Source: Cycas panzhihuaensis (taxonomy: Eukaryota > Cycadophyta). Taken from it: a stretch of DNA of 64,000 nucleotides. This document shows, piece by piece, positions 45,303 to 57,153 of the stretch. The stretch's first letter is position 1; every line of letters starts with the position of its first letter. The position numbers were made by a program, and so were the translations under genes. The stretch lies in NCBI GenBank assembly GCA_023213395.1, contig CM041465.1, positions 10,664,001 through 10,728,000 of the forward strand. Direction: 5' to 3'. Below the pieces are notes generated by a model, which had not been told where the DNA came from, did no database searches, and was given only the letters and a program-made list of their open reading frames with translations.

Positions 45303-46486
45303 CCCAAAAAGTTCTTCATTTCTTCCTCTAACAATCTCTAACATGCTTTTACAACTCTCTTTCTCCTTCTCTTCTACCACCTCTACAAGATACCTCTTGC
45401 AAGAAATGCCCAACATCTACTAAGATCCTATGTGTTCCTACCTAGACTTTATCTTCTATAGCTTAGGTTCATGGAGCCAATCTCATCAATGAGCTTCACC
45501 AAGTAGCAATACCGTTCAAAGCTTGCATCTACATGTGTTCAACAACTTTTCTTCTTCAGATTTATAGGGATTCTCCTACAAGTGCCCATATTAGCTTCCT
45601 CCTATGCCTCTCTCAGGTAGGCCTGCTGCAAACTTAGCCCAGCAAGTAGCTCCTCATGGTTTTCCTCCTTTTATCTTATTTAAACTTCTTGAAAGCTAAG
45701 ATTTCCTTCATACATATTTCATTTTTAGTGTTTCCTAGTTTATGCAGGAAGTATTTCCCTACATTTTCCTTCAATGTTTGCATTTTCTTTCCGTTGTCTC
45801 CCTGGTCTCTCCAAGAGGGCTGTGAGATGAGCTTCTCAATGGTGTGAGTGAAGGAAGCCTCAATGGGTTCGGTACCCAACAAGGCTAGCTTCCGAAAGGG
45901 CAATCCCCCTTCTCCTCCTTTGCTCTCCTCCTTGTGCCTTTCTTGGGCCATCGGATGACCCTAGAAAGGAGGCTATTACTAGAATCAGTATAGGTAGCCC
46001 CTTACTACACTGTTTTCACCTTGAGAGCCCCACATTAGTGTGGTGCCATATCCCTCTTTTGGTCATTCCCTCATTTGGTGTTGCACACGCCGCATACCGC
46101 AACTTTGGTAACACTGACAACATTTCCAACTTTCATACCATTTGTTCCTTTCACCATTGGTTGTCATATGAGATGTCTAAACCTGCTAACCTTATGCTCA
46201 AAGGTAGCGTGGAGGTATTTACATTAGAGGATTAGCCATTCTAAGGCTAACTACTTATGTTCATTGCTTGTTGTGACTTATGTTGATGAGTTTGGGTGTA
46301 GCTTTTAGTTAAATATTTTGTGTTGTCTGTAGCACTTCACTTGCAACGTTTTGGCACTTTGCTTCCTTTATATATATGTGCACCCACTTGGAATTCTAGC
46401 AGCCCCTTGAAGAAAGGGGAAGAAAACCTTTGTGCTTGCAAGTTTCATCGAAATGTTCGTGAAAAGGAAGAGGTACTTCAATTTGG

Positions 46487-46558
46487 GTAAGTCTTCACCT
46501 TTTTCCTCTTCATTTCTCTTCCTCACATAGTTGCTTTGTTTCCTCTTGTCCTTTCCAG
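46487..46558 (+). other. Intron-like segment in the LTR (GTAAGT...CAG)
   Basis: GTAAGTCTTCACC followed by a pyrimidine-rich run and TTTCCAG, 72 bp. The 3' LTR has the same segment at 61170-61241, also exactly 72 bp, with GTAAGT kept and the acceptor TTTCTAG. Confidence 0.45.
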
Positions 46559-47095
46559 TTTTCCTTTTTACCTTTTGCATAGGGAAGGTAAGGAAGCCCC
46601 TTCAATATTGCCTCTTAACAAAATTAGTGTGTTGGATAAGGACAAGGGAGCAATCATGGCATACGGGCAAGATATCTTCTTCGTCCATGTGGCTTTTTAG
46701 GTACGTACTTCCCCTCCTCTCATAGCTCTTTTCCTTTTGTCATTATTAGGCCTATCATCTTATATAGTAAATAGCATAGAAGGAAAAGAGTAGTCAACAA
46801 ATTTGCACAAACTCATCTCGCATACGCATGTTGCATGTTGCTTTTATAGGAAGGAGCATATTATAGGAATTATACCTCCCTCCTCTCTTACCCGAATGCA
46901 AAATGTCCCTTAGCTTTGCATTTTCTTAGTATGCATGCTTGAGCTTATTTGGAATATCTTTCCCATCCTTTCTCGTATAAAAGCAAAAGAAAGTGACAAT
47001 GTGTTTTATGTTCCCCTTTTATGAAAATAAACGAGTGCACTTTTATTACCCCCTCATATACACCCTTCACATCCTATTCACACATGCTACTCTAG

Positions 47096-47572
47096 TTGTC
47101 CTTGCTGGGATTTAGATTCCTTCACCCATATAGTGGCAGGAGTCCTTTTTCCATCACTTCTTTCCCCCGTAGACCTACCTTAGGTGGGTCAACCCAAGGA
47201 GGTTTCTTTGCATCTATTTCACACATACCATATCACTTTCCCACAGAAGTTCTTTTCTTCATTGGACTTCCCTTTCCCCTTCTGGCCATCCAAGGGTGGG
47301 AGGATTCCATATTTTGGGGTTATCTGCGATACCTCATGTGTATCTTACCCCTTCAAGCCAAAAACCTAAGTTACCTTGAGGAAGTTGTATGCCATTTGTG
47401 GGTCCTAAACCTGCATTCTGACGCACGGACGACCTGTGTGGGTGTTTCCTTCAATTGTAGGATTGTATTTCTATTCCAGAACTTTCTGTTGATTGCCCCA
47501 ATCTTCGCTAAGTGTAGTTACCATCCCATAGACGTGATTCCACTAGCGACCATACTGGGGACCCGCCAATAA
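47096..47572 (+). CDS. ORF inside the 5' LTR, conserved in the 3' LTR
   Basis: 158 codons (start MSLLGFRFLHPYSGR; middle PYHFPTEVLFFIGLPFPLLA; IQGWEDSIFWGYLRYL). The 3' LTR copy (61785-62201, 138 codons) keeps the frame with about 80% residue identity by eye until a late frameshift. No domain recognised. It would lie in the transcribed leader if transcription begins after the TATA box. It may be chance, since LTR copies share sequence anyway, but it is the only long frame that stayed open in both. Confidence 0.35.
   Translation: MSLLGFRFLHPYSGRSPFSITSFPRRPTLGGSTQGGFFASISHIPYHFPTEVLFFIGLPFPLLAIQGWEDSIFWGYLRYLMCILPLQAKNLSYLEEVVCHLWVLNLHSDARTTCVGVSFNCRIVFLFQNFLLIAPIFAKCSYHPIDVIPLATILGTRQ
47544..47563 (+). 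other. Primer binding site (Tat/Ogre type)
   Basis: TAGCGACCATACTGGGGACC, one base after the LTR. It resembles the TGGCGAC...TGGGGAC primer sites of Tat/Ogre elements (reported as tRNA-Arg), with the second base changed G to A. The following 47564-48150 is leader without a clear gene. Confidence 0.7.
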
Positions 47573-48149
47573 GAGAATTAGTCTTTCTCCCTTTCTTGTT
47601 GGTGCTACTACCTCTTGGTAGCTTTCCTTTTGATTTTTGTTGGGCAGCCCCTAATGTGTGGATAACCTTGTTTCTCTCTTCTTCCAATGCATAGGTAGGA
47701 CTTGCATGCAATGATTCTTATGTCACTTACGAGGCCTACCCCCATTATCATAAGAGGCTTCATATCATTCCCTTCTCGCATTAGATCCTGATCTGATCAT
47801 GGAGGGATCTCTTTCGAATTAGGCATACCACACCTATGTGTCTAATTCCTTAGAGCCATCTACTTCCTTCCAAGGGTCTGCCTAAGGAAGTGAAGACCCC
47901 ATTTATTATCTGCATGACCAATCACACTCTTAATCTCATCATTCTTCTACTCACAGAGTAGAACCTACATCTCCTTTAGCGTTTTGCCACCCCCATGGTG
48001 ATTCTCATGAGGACCGTCCTATGGGATCTGCTTCGTATGAGGCTCCTTCCACCTCTTACGATCAAGCGGATACCCCTCCCACTGATGTAGTAGAAGATTT
48101 GAGTTAATGTTTCCAAGCCGCACATCTCCAACCATACCCAAAGTGGTTT

Positions 48150-49620
48150 GAGAATGTCTTACGAAGCATTGTGCCACCTTCTTTTGCATCCCCTTCACCT
48201 CGCTCATCTCATTCAACTGCTTTACCTACATTGAGTTTGCCTTTTACATCTTCTTCTCCTCCCCATGATGTAAGTTCCTTGGGGACTACTCAGGGCATGT
48301 CATCTTCCCAACTCAGGTTGAGCATGCCCCCAGCCAGTCAAACCACTAGTCCTCCTCCTACCATTGTTTATCCACCCACTAGACCTAGGGAACCCATATG
48401 TCCCCCTACTTCTAGTCACGTGGGATCCATCCCCACACAATCCCAACACCAGCATAGGGACCTTTCTCTCTACCTACCTCCCAGTTACACTACTCAACCA
48501 TGAGGACATGGTAAAGGGAACTCCTTACCTACTTATAGGGTGGATCCTCTGCATCCTTATGGGGTTGCACCACCCACAGGCGGCCCATATGGGCAGAATC
48601 TGGTCCCTCACCCCTCCTTTCCATCATCTTATGTGGCACCTTACATCGCACCTTTGCTAGGAGGCCCAACTCCTTCCCAAGGCCCATTCCCTCAAGCTCC
48701 TTTTCAATAAGGACTGCTCTCTCTAGGAGGGATGGGTATGTCATACCTATCCACTCCCATGCAAGTTTCCTCAAATGTGGGATTTGCGCCTCTTCACCAA
48801 GCGATAAGAGGACAATATCCCCTTTCAAATCAAACCTTCTAAGGAGGATTTGGGCAAACCTACCCCCCATCATTTCCAACATCTATTGACCCCCTGGTCT
48901 AATCAAGGGTACGTCCCTTTATAGACTATCGGTCAACCCCATTATCTGTTGAGGTGCTAAGAACCAACTTACCGCCTCACCCCGTAAAGTCTCTAAATTC
49001 GACGGGACTTCGTTGCAAGACCCAACGGAGCATGTTCGTATCTTCTCTATGGCATGCATTAATTACTGGGCTTACGACCACATCCTCATGAAATTATTTA
49101 TGTGGTCTTTTCAAGGCGATGCCCTTAAATGGTTTTATTGCCTGCACGCACATTCTATCTTCTCATTCCAATAGCTCGTGGATAAGTTTGTCAACTACTT
49201 TGACATGGCTCACCCATTTGAAAGTGGAATGAAATCCCTTTTATCGCTTAAACAAGGTCACAATGTAATGAATCATGACTTTGTGTGATGTTTCCATGAC
49301 CTTCTTCACTCCACTCGGGCTACTTTGCTTGAGGAGTTGAAGAGGGACCTTTTTGTCAATGCCCTTCGTCTAGAAGTCCACGTGGAAGTCCTCAAGAGGG
49401 GAGTAACTATGTGTGACTCTTCTATAGAGAAGTGCTTGGCACTCGAGGCCATTGAGATCCAGGCTGGACTCAAGAAGCCTATAAAGTCCTCACAGCGACG
49501 TGAGGCCCCACCACCATCGAAAGAAACAAAAACTCAACAACCCACTAGGTCTTCTTCCCATTTTGCCGAGAAGACTCTAGACCCTCTTACTTCAGCTATA
49601 TTCATTTGAACATACTATGA
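48150..49620 (+). pseudogene. Gypsy gag
   Basis: N-terminal third is rich in Pro and Ser (SPSPRSSHSTALPTLSLPFT, then repeated PPT and PP motifs; 110-codon open frame 48171-48503) and continues as a Gly/Pro/Tyr-rich stretch (PYGVAPPTGGPYGQN). The Retrotrans_gag core follows at 48985-49420: KFDGTSLQDPTEHVRIFSMA, GDALKWFYCLHAHSIFSFQ, LVDKFVNYFDMAHPFESGMK, LLSLKQGHNV, then RDLFVNALRLEVHVEVLKRG in a 94-codon open piece (49325-49609). Gag builds the particle. A few stops and at least two frameshifts interrupt it. Confidence 0.88.
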
Positions 49621-49739
49621 AGGAGCTCAAGCTTCAAACTCCTTTATATCCCATGTCTAACAAGCCAATTCACCAGGCTTTAGAAGCTGCTCCTTCCAAG
49701 GGTGGCAACACCCAATCCTCTTAAGTGAGGAAACCTGAC

Positions 49740-50040
49740 TCCTCCCTTGAGAAGAAGTGGTGCTCCATCCATGGGGAGTGCTTCTATGATGATTCGTGGT
49801 GTTAGGCGTAGCATCTTAAGGCTTCCCCACAATGTGACTTTTCCCTAAAATGGGCATCTAGACCCAACCTAGACCATCCTGTTTATAGAGATCCCTTCCC
49901 CAAACACGGGGAGCATGATCGCAATCCCTAACAGAAGAATAACCAGAACCAAGAGAGGTCTCCTAACCCTCGCTCTTCCCAAGATAAAGGGAAGGGTATG
50001 AGGAATTTATCTTCTTCCTCAGGTTCCCCTATCTGACATA
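49740..50040 (+). pseudogene. Gag C-terminus with zinc-binding motif
   Basis: KKWCSIHGECFYDDSWC (49755-49805) is the C-x2-H-type motif of Tat-lineage gags (usual form CxxHxxxxHxxxxC), followed by a basic region rich in K, N, Q, S and P (NNQNQERSPNPRSSQDKGKG). Stops replace expected W and Q codons. Confidence 0.65.
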
Positions 50041-50269
50041 TCCCATCACCTTCATGATCTCAGAATAAGGGAAAAAGGTTATTCAGTTGCTCAAGACCAC
50101 CCTGTTATACTCCTTAACCTGGTCTCAAGCGATCAAGGGGGTGAATGGTGCCTCTTTATACATATCTCATCCTAACCCTCTTCCAGAAACTTCTCTTCTG
50201 AAAGCCCCCGCACTCCCCAAGACCATCCCTATGTGCCCCAGTCATTACAACTTTTGAAGGGCTCTCCCC

Positions 50270-50826
50270 CAACCCACTGTGAGGGGGAAGCCTTTCTCTG
50301 TCATTGATGAGCTCCATACCGTGGCTACCAGAATGTCCATAATGGACATCTTAAGCAGTTACCCTGAATAGCACACATTACTCTTAGAGGCCTTAGGATT
50401 AGGTGATGTACCTGTTCACGCCTTGGGAGTCACCCTGAGTCATGAGCCCATCATCTCCTTTGATCCTAAGGATCTTCCCCTGCTAGCAAAAAGGAGCACT
50501 GATGGCACTTCCCTTTCACTATTACCATCGATACTTTGGGTTGTACTTTACAAAGAACCATTGTCGAGAATGGTTCTTCCATTAATGCCATACCCTTGTG
50601 TGTTATACAAGAGCTTAGCATATCAGCTTTAGAATTGGTTCCATGCTGGTGCCAAGGCTACAATGGTAGCGAAAAGATACCTTTGGGATTGGTGTCTATC
50701 CCACTCACTCTTGAGGACAAGACTATCCTCACTGATATTATAGTCCTCGATGTCGACGTCGACTACAATCTATTATTGGGACGCCCATGGCTCGATCAAA
50801 TGGGAGTTGTATGCTCATCCCACTAG
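50270..50826 (+). pseudogene. Gypsy aspartic protease
   Basis: IVENGSSINAIPLCVIQEL at 50560-50615 aligns with the D-x-GSS active site of copy 1 (VIIDEGSSVNIIP), but here the catalytic Asp reads Glu. The flap/core continues to IIVLDVDVDYNLLLGRPWLD (50730-50800), the typical ILGRPWL strand. 96 codons are uninterrupted. A protease with Glu in this position should be inactive. Confidence 0.85.
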
Positions 50827-50913
50827 GGGCAACTTAAATTCATCCATGAAGGGCAAATGAGATTCATCTCTTAGGAGCTTTCTCCTATTAAATAACCACA
50901 TCAATCCTGTCAA

Positions 50914-51708
50914 GTGTCTCATGACCAAACGAAAGATGACAAAGGCCTTTCTACCCATGCCTTTGCTTGTTTTATTGACATCCTCGACTCATCTCTTTTG
51001 GAAGAAGACCCTTTATCCTCTTCTTCCAACCTCACATGGTTCACTCCTATTGGTGTTGGAAGTTACGGGTACCTTGCCATACTAAGTGACGATGAGTTCA
51101 ATGGCGAGGATGAGGATCTCCCTCACCCCGTTTCCCTTCTGGGCATGAGTAGGGAGTACCCCTTTTATTATAGATCCTGCTCTGGAATCCCTATAGTTGG
51201 AGAAACTAGTTCTCCTCTTATATCTCATGTCATTGCCCCTATTGATCAAGTCCTCCTTGAGTCTTCCCCTGCATTGCCACATATAGGTAACAAAGTTGGG
51301 GGGCCTCCTCTTGTCCCTTGTGAGGGACCTCTTTTCGGCTCTTCTAGGGAGTCTGTCGGGAACGCCGAGTGGCGTGACAACCATCATGGTCCCGTTATCT
51401 CTACTTCCCCTCAACCTTTGTCTTCTCGAAGTGTGGTCATCCATGGGGTGGACTACTTTGAGAATGATGAAGCCTTGCTTGAGCACTTAGTGGGCTCCAT
51501 GCCCAACCTTCCTTCTGGCCACCATGGGATTAGTTATCAGAAGGTCTTGGTTATTGGGTCTTCTCTCGCTGACCTAACTCCATCCCATGTTCCATCCCTT
51601 CCTGTTGATCGATCCCTCCTCTACTTTGAGGAGGGGAATGCCATGTGCATGGGGGCAACCCAAGACATAGTCCTTACCCCTGGCAAAGTCATTAAGGTAG
51701 GGGCATAA
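50914..51708 (+). CDS. Conserved linker ORF between protease and RT
   Basis: The longest clean frame of the window (264 codons), acidic and rich in Ser/Pro/Asp (DILDSSLLEEDPLSSSSNLT; GHHGISYQKVLVIGSSLADL). No enzyme motif. The final part aligns with copy 1 (19728-20051), so it is part of the polyprotein, between protease and RT. It lacks stops although both neighbours have them, which may reflect few codons one step from a stop or simply chance. Confidence 0.6.
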   Translation: MSHDQTKDDKGLSTHAFACFIDILDSSLLEEDPLSSSSNLTWFTPIGVGSYGYLAILSDDEFNGEDEDLPHPVSLLGMSREYPFYYRSCSGIPIVGETSSPLISHVIAPIDQVLLESSPALPHIGNKVGGPPLVPCEGPLFGSSRESVGNAEWRDNHHGPVISTSPQPLSSRSVVIHGVDYFENDEALLEHLVGSMPNLPSGHHGISYQKVLVIGSSLADLTPSHVPSLPVDRSLLYFEEGNAMCMGATQDIVLTPGKVIKVGA

Positions 51709-51729
51709 TGCTCTCTTGATAAAGTGAAG

Positions 51730-52590
51730 GAGTATACCCTTCTGTTCTAAGAGTTTCATGATGTTTTTGTGTGGGATTACTCTGATATAAAGGGAATCAA
51801 TCCTTCAATCATGACCCACAATCTTACTACCATTCTTGGCACTCGCCCCATGAATCAGATGCAACGTCCTCTTCATCCTAAGCTCTCAGATGTTGTTAAA
51901 ATGAAAGTTGAGAAACTCCTCAATACAAGATTAATCACTTCCATTGACTATCCAAAATGGGTATCTAACATTGTCCCCATTACTAAAAAGAATGAGACAA
52001 TCTGGATATGCATTGATTTCCATGATATCAACAACGCATGTCCTAAGGACAATTTTCTACTTCCTTTTATTGATCAGATCATCGATCGAACTGCCAGTTT
52101 CAAAGTTATGTCCTTACTGGATGGCTTCTCTGGCTATAACTAAATTCAAATCTCTCTTGAAGATCATCACAAGATAGCCTTCACCACTCTATGGGGGACT
52201 CTTGCCTATAAGGTGATGCCTTTCGAACTAAAACATGCAAGTGCCATTTATCAAATGGCGATGCAATTCATTTTTCACAATCTCATCAATAAATCCTTAA
52301 AGGTCTTCATGGACGATATAATGGGTCTCTCGCGTGTTAGAGCCCATCACCTTACTAATTTGTAGGGCATCTTTGCACGATGTCGTACATACCATATAAG
52401 CCTCAACCCTCTTAAATATGTGCTTGCCATAACCGATGGCAAACTCCTTGGTTTCCTTGTGTCTAAACAAGGAATCCAAATTGACCATGATAAAGTCAAG
52501 GCCATCCTTGACATGCCACCTCCTAAAACCTAATGACAGATTAAGTCATTTTTATGTAGGCTTGGTTTCCTCAAGTATTTTTTGGTGAAC
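51730..52590 (+). pseudogene. Gypsy reverse transcriptase
   Basis: 124-codon open block (51769-52143) with LHPKLSDVVKMKVEKLLNTR, ITSIDYPKWVSNIVPITKKN, WICIDFHDINNACPKDNFLL, VMSLLDGFSGYN, then a stop and ISLEDHHKIAFTTLWGTLAY, VMPFELKHASAIYQMAMQFI, LKVFMDDIMGLS (catalytic motif FMDD instead of Y[VL]DD), LNPLKYVLAITDGKLLGFLV, GIQIDHDKVKAILDMPPP. RT copies element RNA to DNA. At least four in-frame stops. Confidence 0.92.
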
Positions 52591-53080
52591 TTCACCATAA
52601 AAGCCAAACCACTCACTAACGTATTAAAGAAGGGGGCCCTATTTGTTTGGTCTTCTAAGGCCCAACAAGCCTTCGAAGAACTTAAGGAAGCCCTCGCTTC
52701 CACCTCAACATTGGCACCGCCTCTCTTTGATAGGCCATTCATCTTATATACCTCGGTAACTGATGAATCACTAGGCACCATGTTGGCCCATGAGGATGAT
52801 TCGAGAGTTGAGAGGGTTATTTACTTCATCAATCACACCCTCGTGGCTGCTAAACTCAACTACTCCCCCACAGAGAAAGAATGCCTCTCCATGTTACATG
52901 CAACCAAGAAGTTCAGGCATTACTTGCTTGGAAATACCACCTAGATGATCATTCAATCTGATCCCCTACACTATTTGCTTACATGACCTAACCTGATAAG
53001 TAAGTCTGGCAAGTGGGCCATCCTCCTTCAGGAGTTTGATCTTCACATCGTTAACATGAAACTAAAGAATGGGATGGTAG
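52591..53080 (+). pseudogene. Gypsy RNase H (RT-linked)
   Basis: 120-codon open frame (52582-52944): AKPLTNVLKKGALFVWSSKA, FEELKEALASTSTLAPPLFD, PFILYTSVTDESLGTMLAHE, RVIYFINHTLVAAKLNYSPT, EKECLSMLHATKKFRHYLLG. This is the standard Ty3/Gypsy RNase H; the first catalytic Asp reads Ser (YTSVTDES), suggesting inactivity. It is distinct from the second RNase H at 58.4 kb. Confidence 0.9.
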
Positions 53081-53089
53081 TGACCAAGT

Positions 53090-54435
53090 AACTTGCTGAC
53101 ACTCCTATCCCAAATCCTTTGGATCTTCCTATTGATGACTCTCTTCCTGATGAGCTTATCTTGGTTGTTCAGGACTCTCCTCCTCATCTGCTTGCTGATA
53201 GTGAGTGGTATAGGGACATTGTACAATATCTTACTCAACAACAGTATCGCCCTGATGCTAGCGATAAAGTTGGGTCTTGTATTTGGGTAACTGCCAGATA
53301 GTACTTTCTTATGGGTGAGGTGTTATACAAGAGATCCTTCGATGGGATCCTTCTTTGCTGCATCACCCCTGACGAAGCAGACCAGATACTCAGTGAATGC
53401 CACCATGACATTTGCGGGGGCCACTTTGGGGGCCAATCCATGGCCCAAAGGATCCTCCGTATGGGGTATTATTAGCCATCCCTCTTTAAGAATGCCCATA
53501 CTTATACCTTGAGATGTCAGCGATGCTAAGAGCACAAGTTTATCAAGGCTCTCCACCTCATTATATCTCCATGGCCCTTCTCCCAATGGGGGTTAGACCT
53601 CATTGGAGCCATAACCCTGCCCTCTTCATTGCAGCATAAGTTTATATTGACTACTACAGAGTACTTTACTAAATGGGCAGTAGCCATTCCTTTGACTATT
53701 ACTCCTGGTAAGACGATAGCCACCTTCGTTTACCAGTATATCATCTGTCGCTTTGGGGTTCCTGATGTCCTAATCATGGACAACAGAACTCCCTTTTGTA
53801 ATAAGGAGATGGATGAGCTTTGCGAGAGATTCTACATTTCTCATAAAGCTTCCTCTCCTTACTATCCCTAGGCCAACAGTCAGGTTGAATCATTTAATAA
53901 AACTCTTATAAATATTCTAAAGAAAACCATCGCCTAATCTCAAAGAGATTGGCACCTCCAGCTCCCTTCCACACTATGGGCATATCGCACATCTATCTAT
54001 ACAGCTACGGGAATGACTCATTTCTCCCTAGTCTACGGGACATAGGTGATTCTCCCATTGGAAGTGGAGATTCCTTCTCTATGGGTCTTTCTCTAAGGTC
54101 TTGTCGATGAGGAGTCTATCCATTAGGCTCACCTCTTAGACCTTGAGGCCTTCGATGAGAAACACTTGGCTACCTACCAAGCCAACCTCGTCTCTAAGTC
54201 TAGGGCATGAAGGATTTATGATAAAAACCTTTGTTCTTGCCCTTTACATCCTGAGGACTATGTCCTTAAGCTCGAATATCTCTATGATCGCCTGACCAAA
54301 TTCAGACCCAAATGGGTTGGCCCTTTTGTCATCCTCGAGAGTCTTGGGAATGACGCTTATAGGATCGCCACCCTAGAGGGCCTCAAATTCGAGAAGGCTG
54401 TGAATGGGAAATTCCTGAAAAAATTCTATACGTGA
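53090..54435 (+). pseudogene. Gypsy integrase
   Basis: Starts after a PIDDSLPDELILVVQ linker. HHCC zinc module: ECHHDICGGHFGGQSMAQRI, LRCQRC (53390-53530). Core: QWGLDLIGAI (first Asp), WAVAIPLTITPGKTIATFVY, GVPDVLIMDNRTPF (second Asp), ANSQVESFNKTLINILKKTI (Glu). C-terminal part: PLHPEDYVLKLEYLYDRLTK, FRPKWVGPFVILESLGNDAY, LEGLKFEKAVNGKFLKKFY, stop at 54433. All catalytic residues survive, but several TAG/TAA stops interrupt it. Confidence 0.92.
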
Positions 54436-55495
54436 CTACATCACCCTCCTCTCTTGCTCTGAAATGAGCCTAAACTACCATCCTAGGCACGTCCCCATTC
54501 CCCCTAGCCATAGGCGGAATGACAACTTAGGGTGGCCCCTTTTACTTCTTTTGCATTCCTCCCAGGGAACCCCTTGTCCCCACTTTTTGGGAGGCCCTAT
54601 CTTCCTAATTAGGTGTAGTGTCCCGATCGCTCCTGGGCTTGGGTACATTCCCCAACTAGGATGGCGTATTAGAGTGTCGTCACTCCCTTCCCATTGACAC
54701 TTCCTTTACTTATCCTACTATGCTCCCATATGGATATGTGTGCCACCCTATCTCCTAGTCTCACATATGTCCATTGCCAATGCTCATGATAATTATGTGT
54801 GCGCCTACTAGGAATACAACCCTGCATGAAAGGAAGTGTGTGTAACTCAAACAAATCTCATAACACAAACCATGTGATAACTAACTCAAACATCATGATC
54901 TATAGCTCCTCGTGCACCCATATACACTCACATATATACACATACATACACATAAAAGTAAATACAATACTAATCCATCATCATATGTCATCACATACAC
55001 ATCGGCATATATTAAATGGGGTACCAATGGCCCCGTCTATATACATAAAATCATCAACATGTATTATATCATATAAATGGTATGGTACATCATCTATGGG
55101 AAGCTAGAATCCTTGCAGGGAGGAGTACGATCATGTGGCAACATATGGTGACTCCCTGGAGGTCTGATGCTTTCCCCTGTCAAGTTGAAACTACTATACC
55201 CTACTCTCTACTACTGCCCCACTGCTAAGGTATCATCTCCTAGTCTATGTAATCCCTCTCTTAGGGACCACATGCCTCCCATACTCCTCCTATGCCTATG
55301 GGAACTCCCTGCCTCACTCCTCTCATCTCGAGGCCTCCTCGGGGTCGTCATCATCGTATAGGTGTGTGTCCTTCTCTATGACAATCTCAATGCTACTTGA
55401 TCTACTAGCTGATCGTATCACGCCTAAATATAATCTCTCTCACTCTCCACCCCTTAGAGTCTCTTCTCCATAGCCCATAATCTCTCCTCCATCCC
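54436..55495. other. Non-coding stretch between integrase and antisense PMD
   Basis: Low-complexity and (CA)/(TA)-rich around 54900-55050; ORFs are short and composition-driven. No domain recognised. Confidence 0.5.
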
Positions 55496-57153
55496 TCAGA
55501 GGTGCTCCTCTAGCACTGCCATCCTGATGTGACTCTCGACATCTCCACCTACTCCTCCTTGAGCCTCCAGTGCCTGTACCTGACCTCGCAGAGCATCCCT
55601 CTCAACTCGAGTCTCATCCAGCTCTCCTTGTAGCCATCCCACGCATGCCTTATGCTCCTGGGACTCTGCTATCCATACATCCCTCACCCTAACCAATAGG
55701 ATGAATGCTATTGTATGAGCCCCTGCCTATTGTGGCTCCTCTCCTGCCTAGATGGGAGGTTGCTCCTCCATGTAAGCCCGTGGGAACATCTCCCAGACTA
55801 CCGCCTCCACCAATCTTTGCATCTCCATCGCTCCTGCGAAGTCCAACATGCCATGTATCAATATATGTATCTATGTATGCTAAATAAAATCAAATATCTA
55901 AATATCTAGCAATCAAAAGATGACAGGAGAAGGTAGCATCTCATCTGCTAGGGCCGCTAGCTCCTCGACTCGGATGATGGCCTCCTCCTCAAGTACTCCA
56001 CCAGCTACCCTAGCTCCTCGACTCAGATGATGGCCTCTTCCTGAGGTACTCCATCAGCTGCTGGTACCTCCTCCTCCTTTGGTACCACCTTAGCGACTAC
56101 CTGGACTACTGGGGAATCTCCACCCTTCTCTGTTGGTGCTGCTGCTGCCCTGGATCTCCCCACTATCCTTAATCTCTGAGCTCGTGTCTATGGGCCTCTA
56201 TCTCCCTCTATAGCACTAGACAAACCAGCCTCTCCTCCTATGGTTCTCGACAGTCTTACCTCTCGACCAATTACTCTAGACGGGCCTGCCCCATCACCTC
56301 CATCATCATCATCAAAAGAGGTGACTCCTACTCTGCCTACCTTGTCGTCGCTACTCCACCTTACCCCTCGATATGGATCAGATATGTAGTTAGCCATGGT
56401 GAGGAGGTCCAGCGATGTAGCCTCCACTAAGCGATGGATCTTTGCCTGGTCCTCGATCCCTCTAAACTGAGTCTACCACCTATGGACCATGGGAGCCCAC
56501 TCTGAGATGAGGTGTGGCCCTCCTGTGGGTGCCACCGCTTCGAAGTGATTGAAAAACTAGCACTGCAGCAACATGTTGTAAGACAATCCTCCTCTCCCTA
56601 CCATCCTGATAGCATCCAGCTGAGTGACTAAGTTCGCCGCTATCAAGGTCGCCCAATCTAGCTTTTGCCCAGCCTCGCATCTCCTCACTGTGTCCATCCA
56701 CCTACTGGGTATGTCTCTATAGTTCTGTTTCTAAGATATCCAGAATAGAGTACATAAAGTAATCAACTTCCTCACTCGAGGAACTCTAAACATGACCATA
56801 CTCTGTAAGGGTATGCCTCTCCTCTCCCACCTATCCTATCCCATGAAGAATGTCACTGCCCCCCTATACATTGCCTCATTATTAGGCAGCACCCCTAGTG
56901 ATGTTGGTCATCCCGCTATAGGTACCTCCAAGATCCTCTTAATGTCTCCCAGTATAACTATGACATCTCCCACTTGGGGGAGGTGGAACATATACCTCTG
57001 CCTATCCCAATACGAGACTATGTCTACTAGGAGGTGCTGATCTGATGCGTACTGTGGCATGTGTGTGACCTTTAGTAGGTCACATCTTGCTAATACCTGT
57101 CTGTCCCCATGGGACATCATCCCTACATTCTCACAGTTCTCCACCATGATCAT
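55496..57153 (-). pseudogene. Antisense plant mobile domain (PMD) gene in Gypsy element
   Basis: ATG at 57153 opens an 81-codon frame: MIMVENCENVGMMSHGDRQV, then YASDQHLLVDIVSYWDRQRY, MFHLPQVGDVIVILGDIKRI, LEVPIAG. This is the PMD core (YW.....F.LP.GE..ITL.D...ILG.P). It continues, with stops, through MVMFRVPRVRKLITLCTLFW, WATLIAANLVTQLDAIRMVG, GGLSYNMLLQC, a charged region (VTSFDDDDGGDGAGPSRVIG, 56188-56427) and a coiled-coil-like tail (ACVGWLQGELDETRVERDAL, 55496-55696). PMD proteins are plant-specific; host members act in silencing and transposon-borne ones have unknown roles. It runs against gag-pol and so needs its own promoter, which I cannot identify. Confidence 0.85.

Larger units (their letters stand above)
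44587..47542 (+). repeat. 5' LTR of the 17.6-kb Gypsy element
   Basis: Starts TGTTTCCCAGCTAC and ends GATTCCA (TG...CA). It matches 59234-62226 across about 2.96 kb with substitutions in roughly one base in ten. Contains a TATA box (45296), a 72-bp GT-AG intron-like segment (46487-46558) and a 158-codon ORF (47096-47572). Confidence 0.93.

Noticed and set aside
51082-51486. 134-codon minus-strand ORF with Arg-rich composition
   Set aside because: It is a shadow of the 264-codon linker ORF on the + strand, which aligns with the second Gypsy copy.
55496-56427. Possibility that the antisense PMD is an independent host gene into which the Gypsy inserted
   Set aside because: The PMD lies inside one element bounded by LTRs and a perfect target duplication, and a second Gypsy copy is also accompanied by an antisense PMD.
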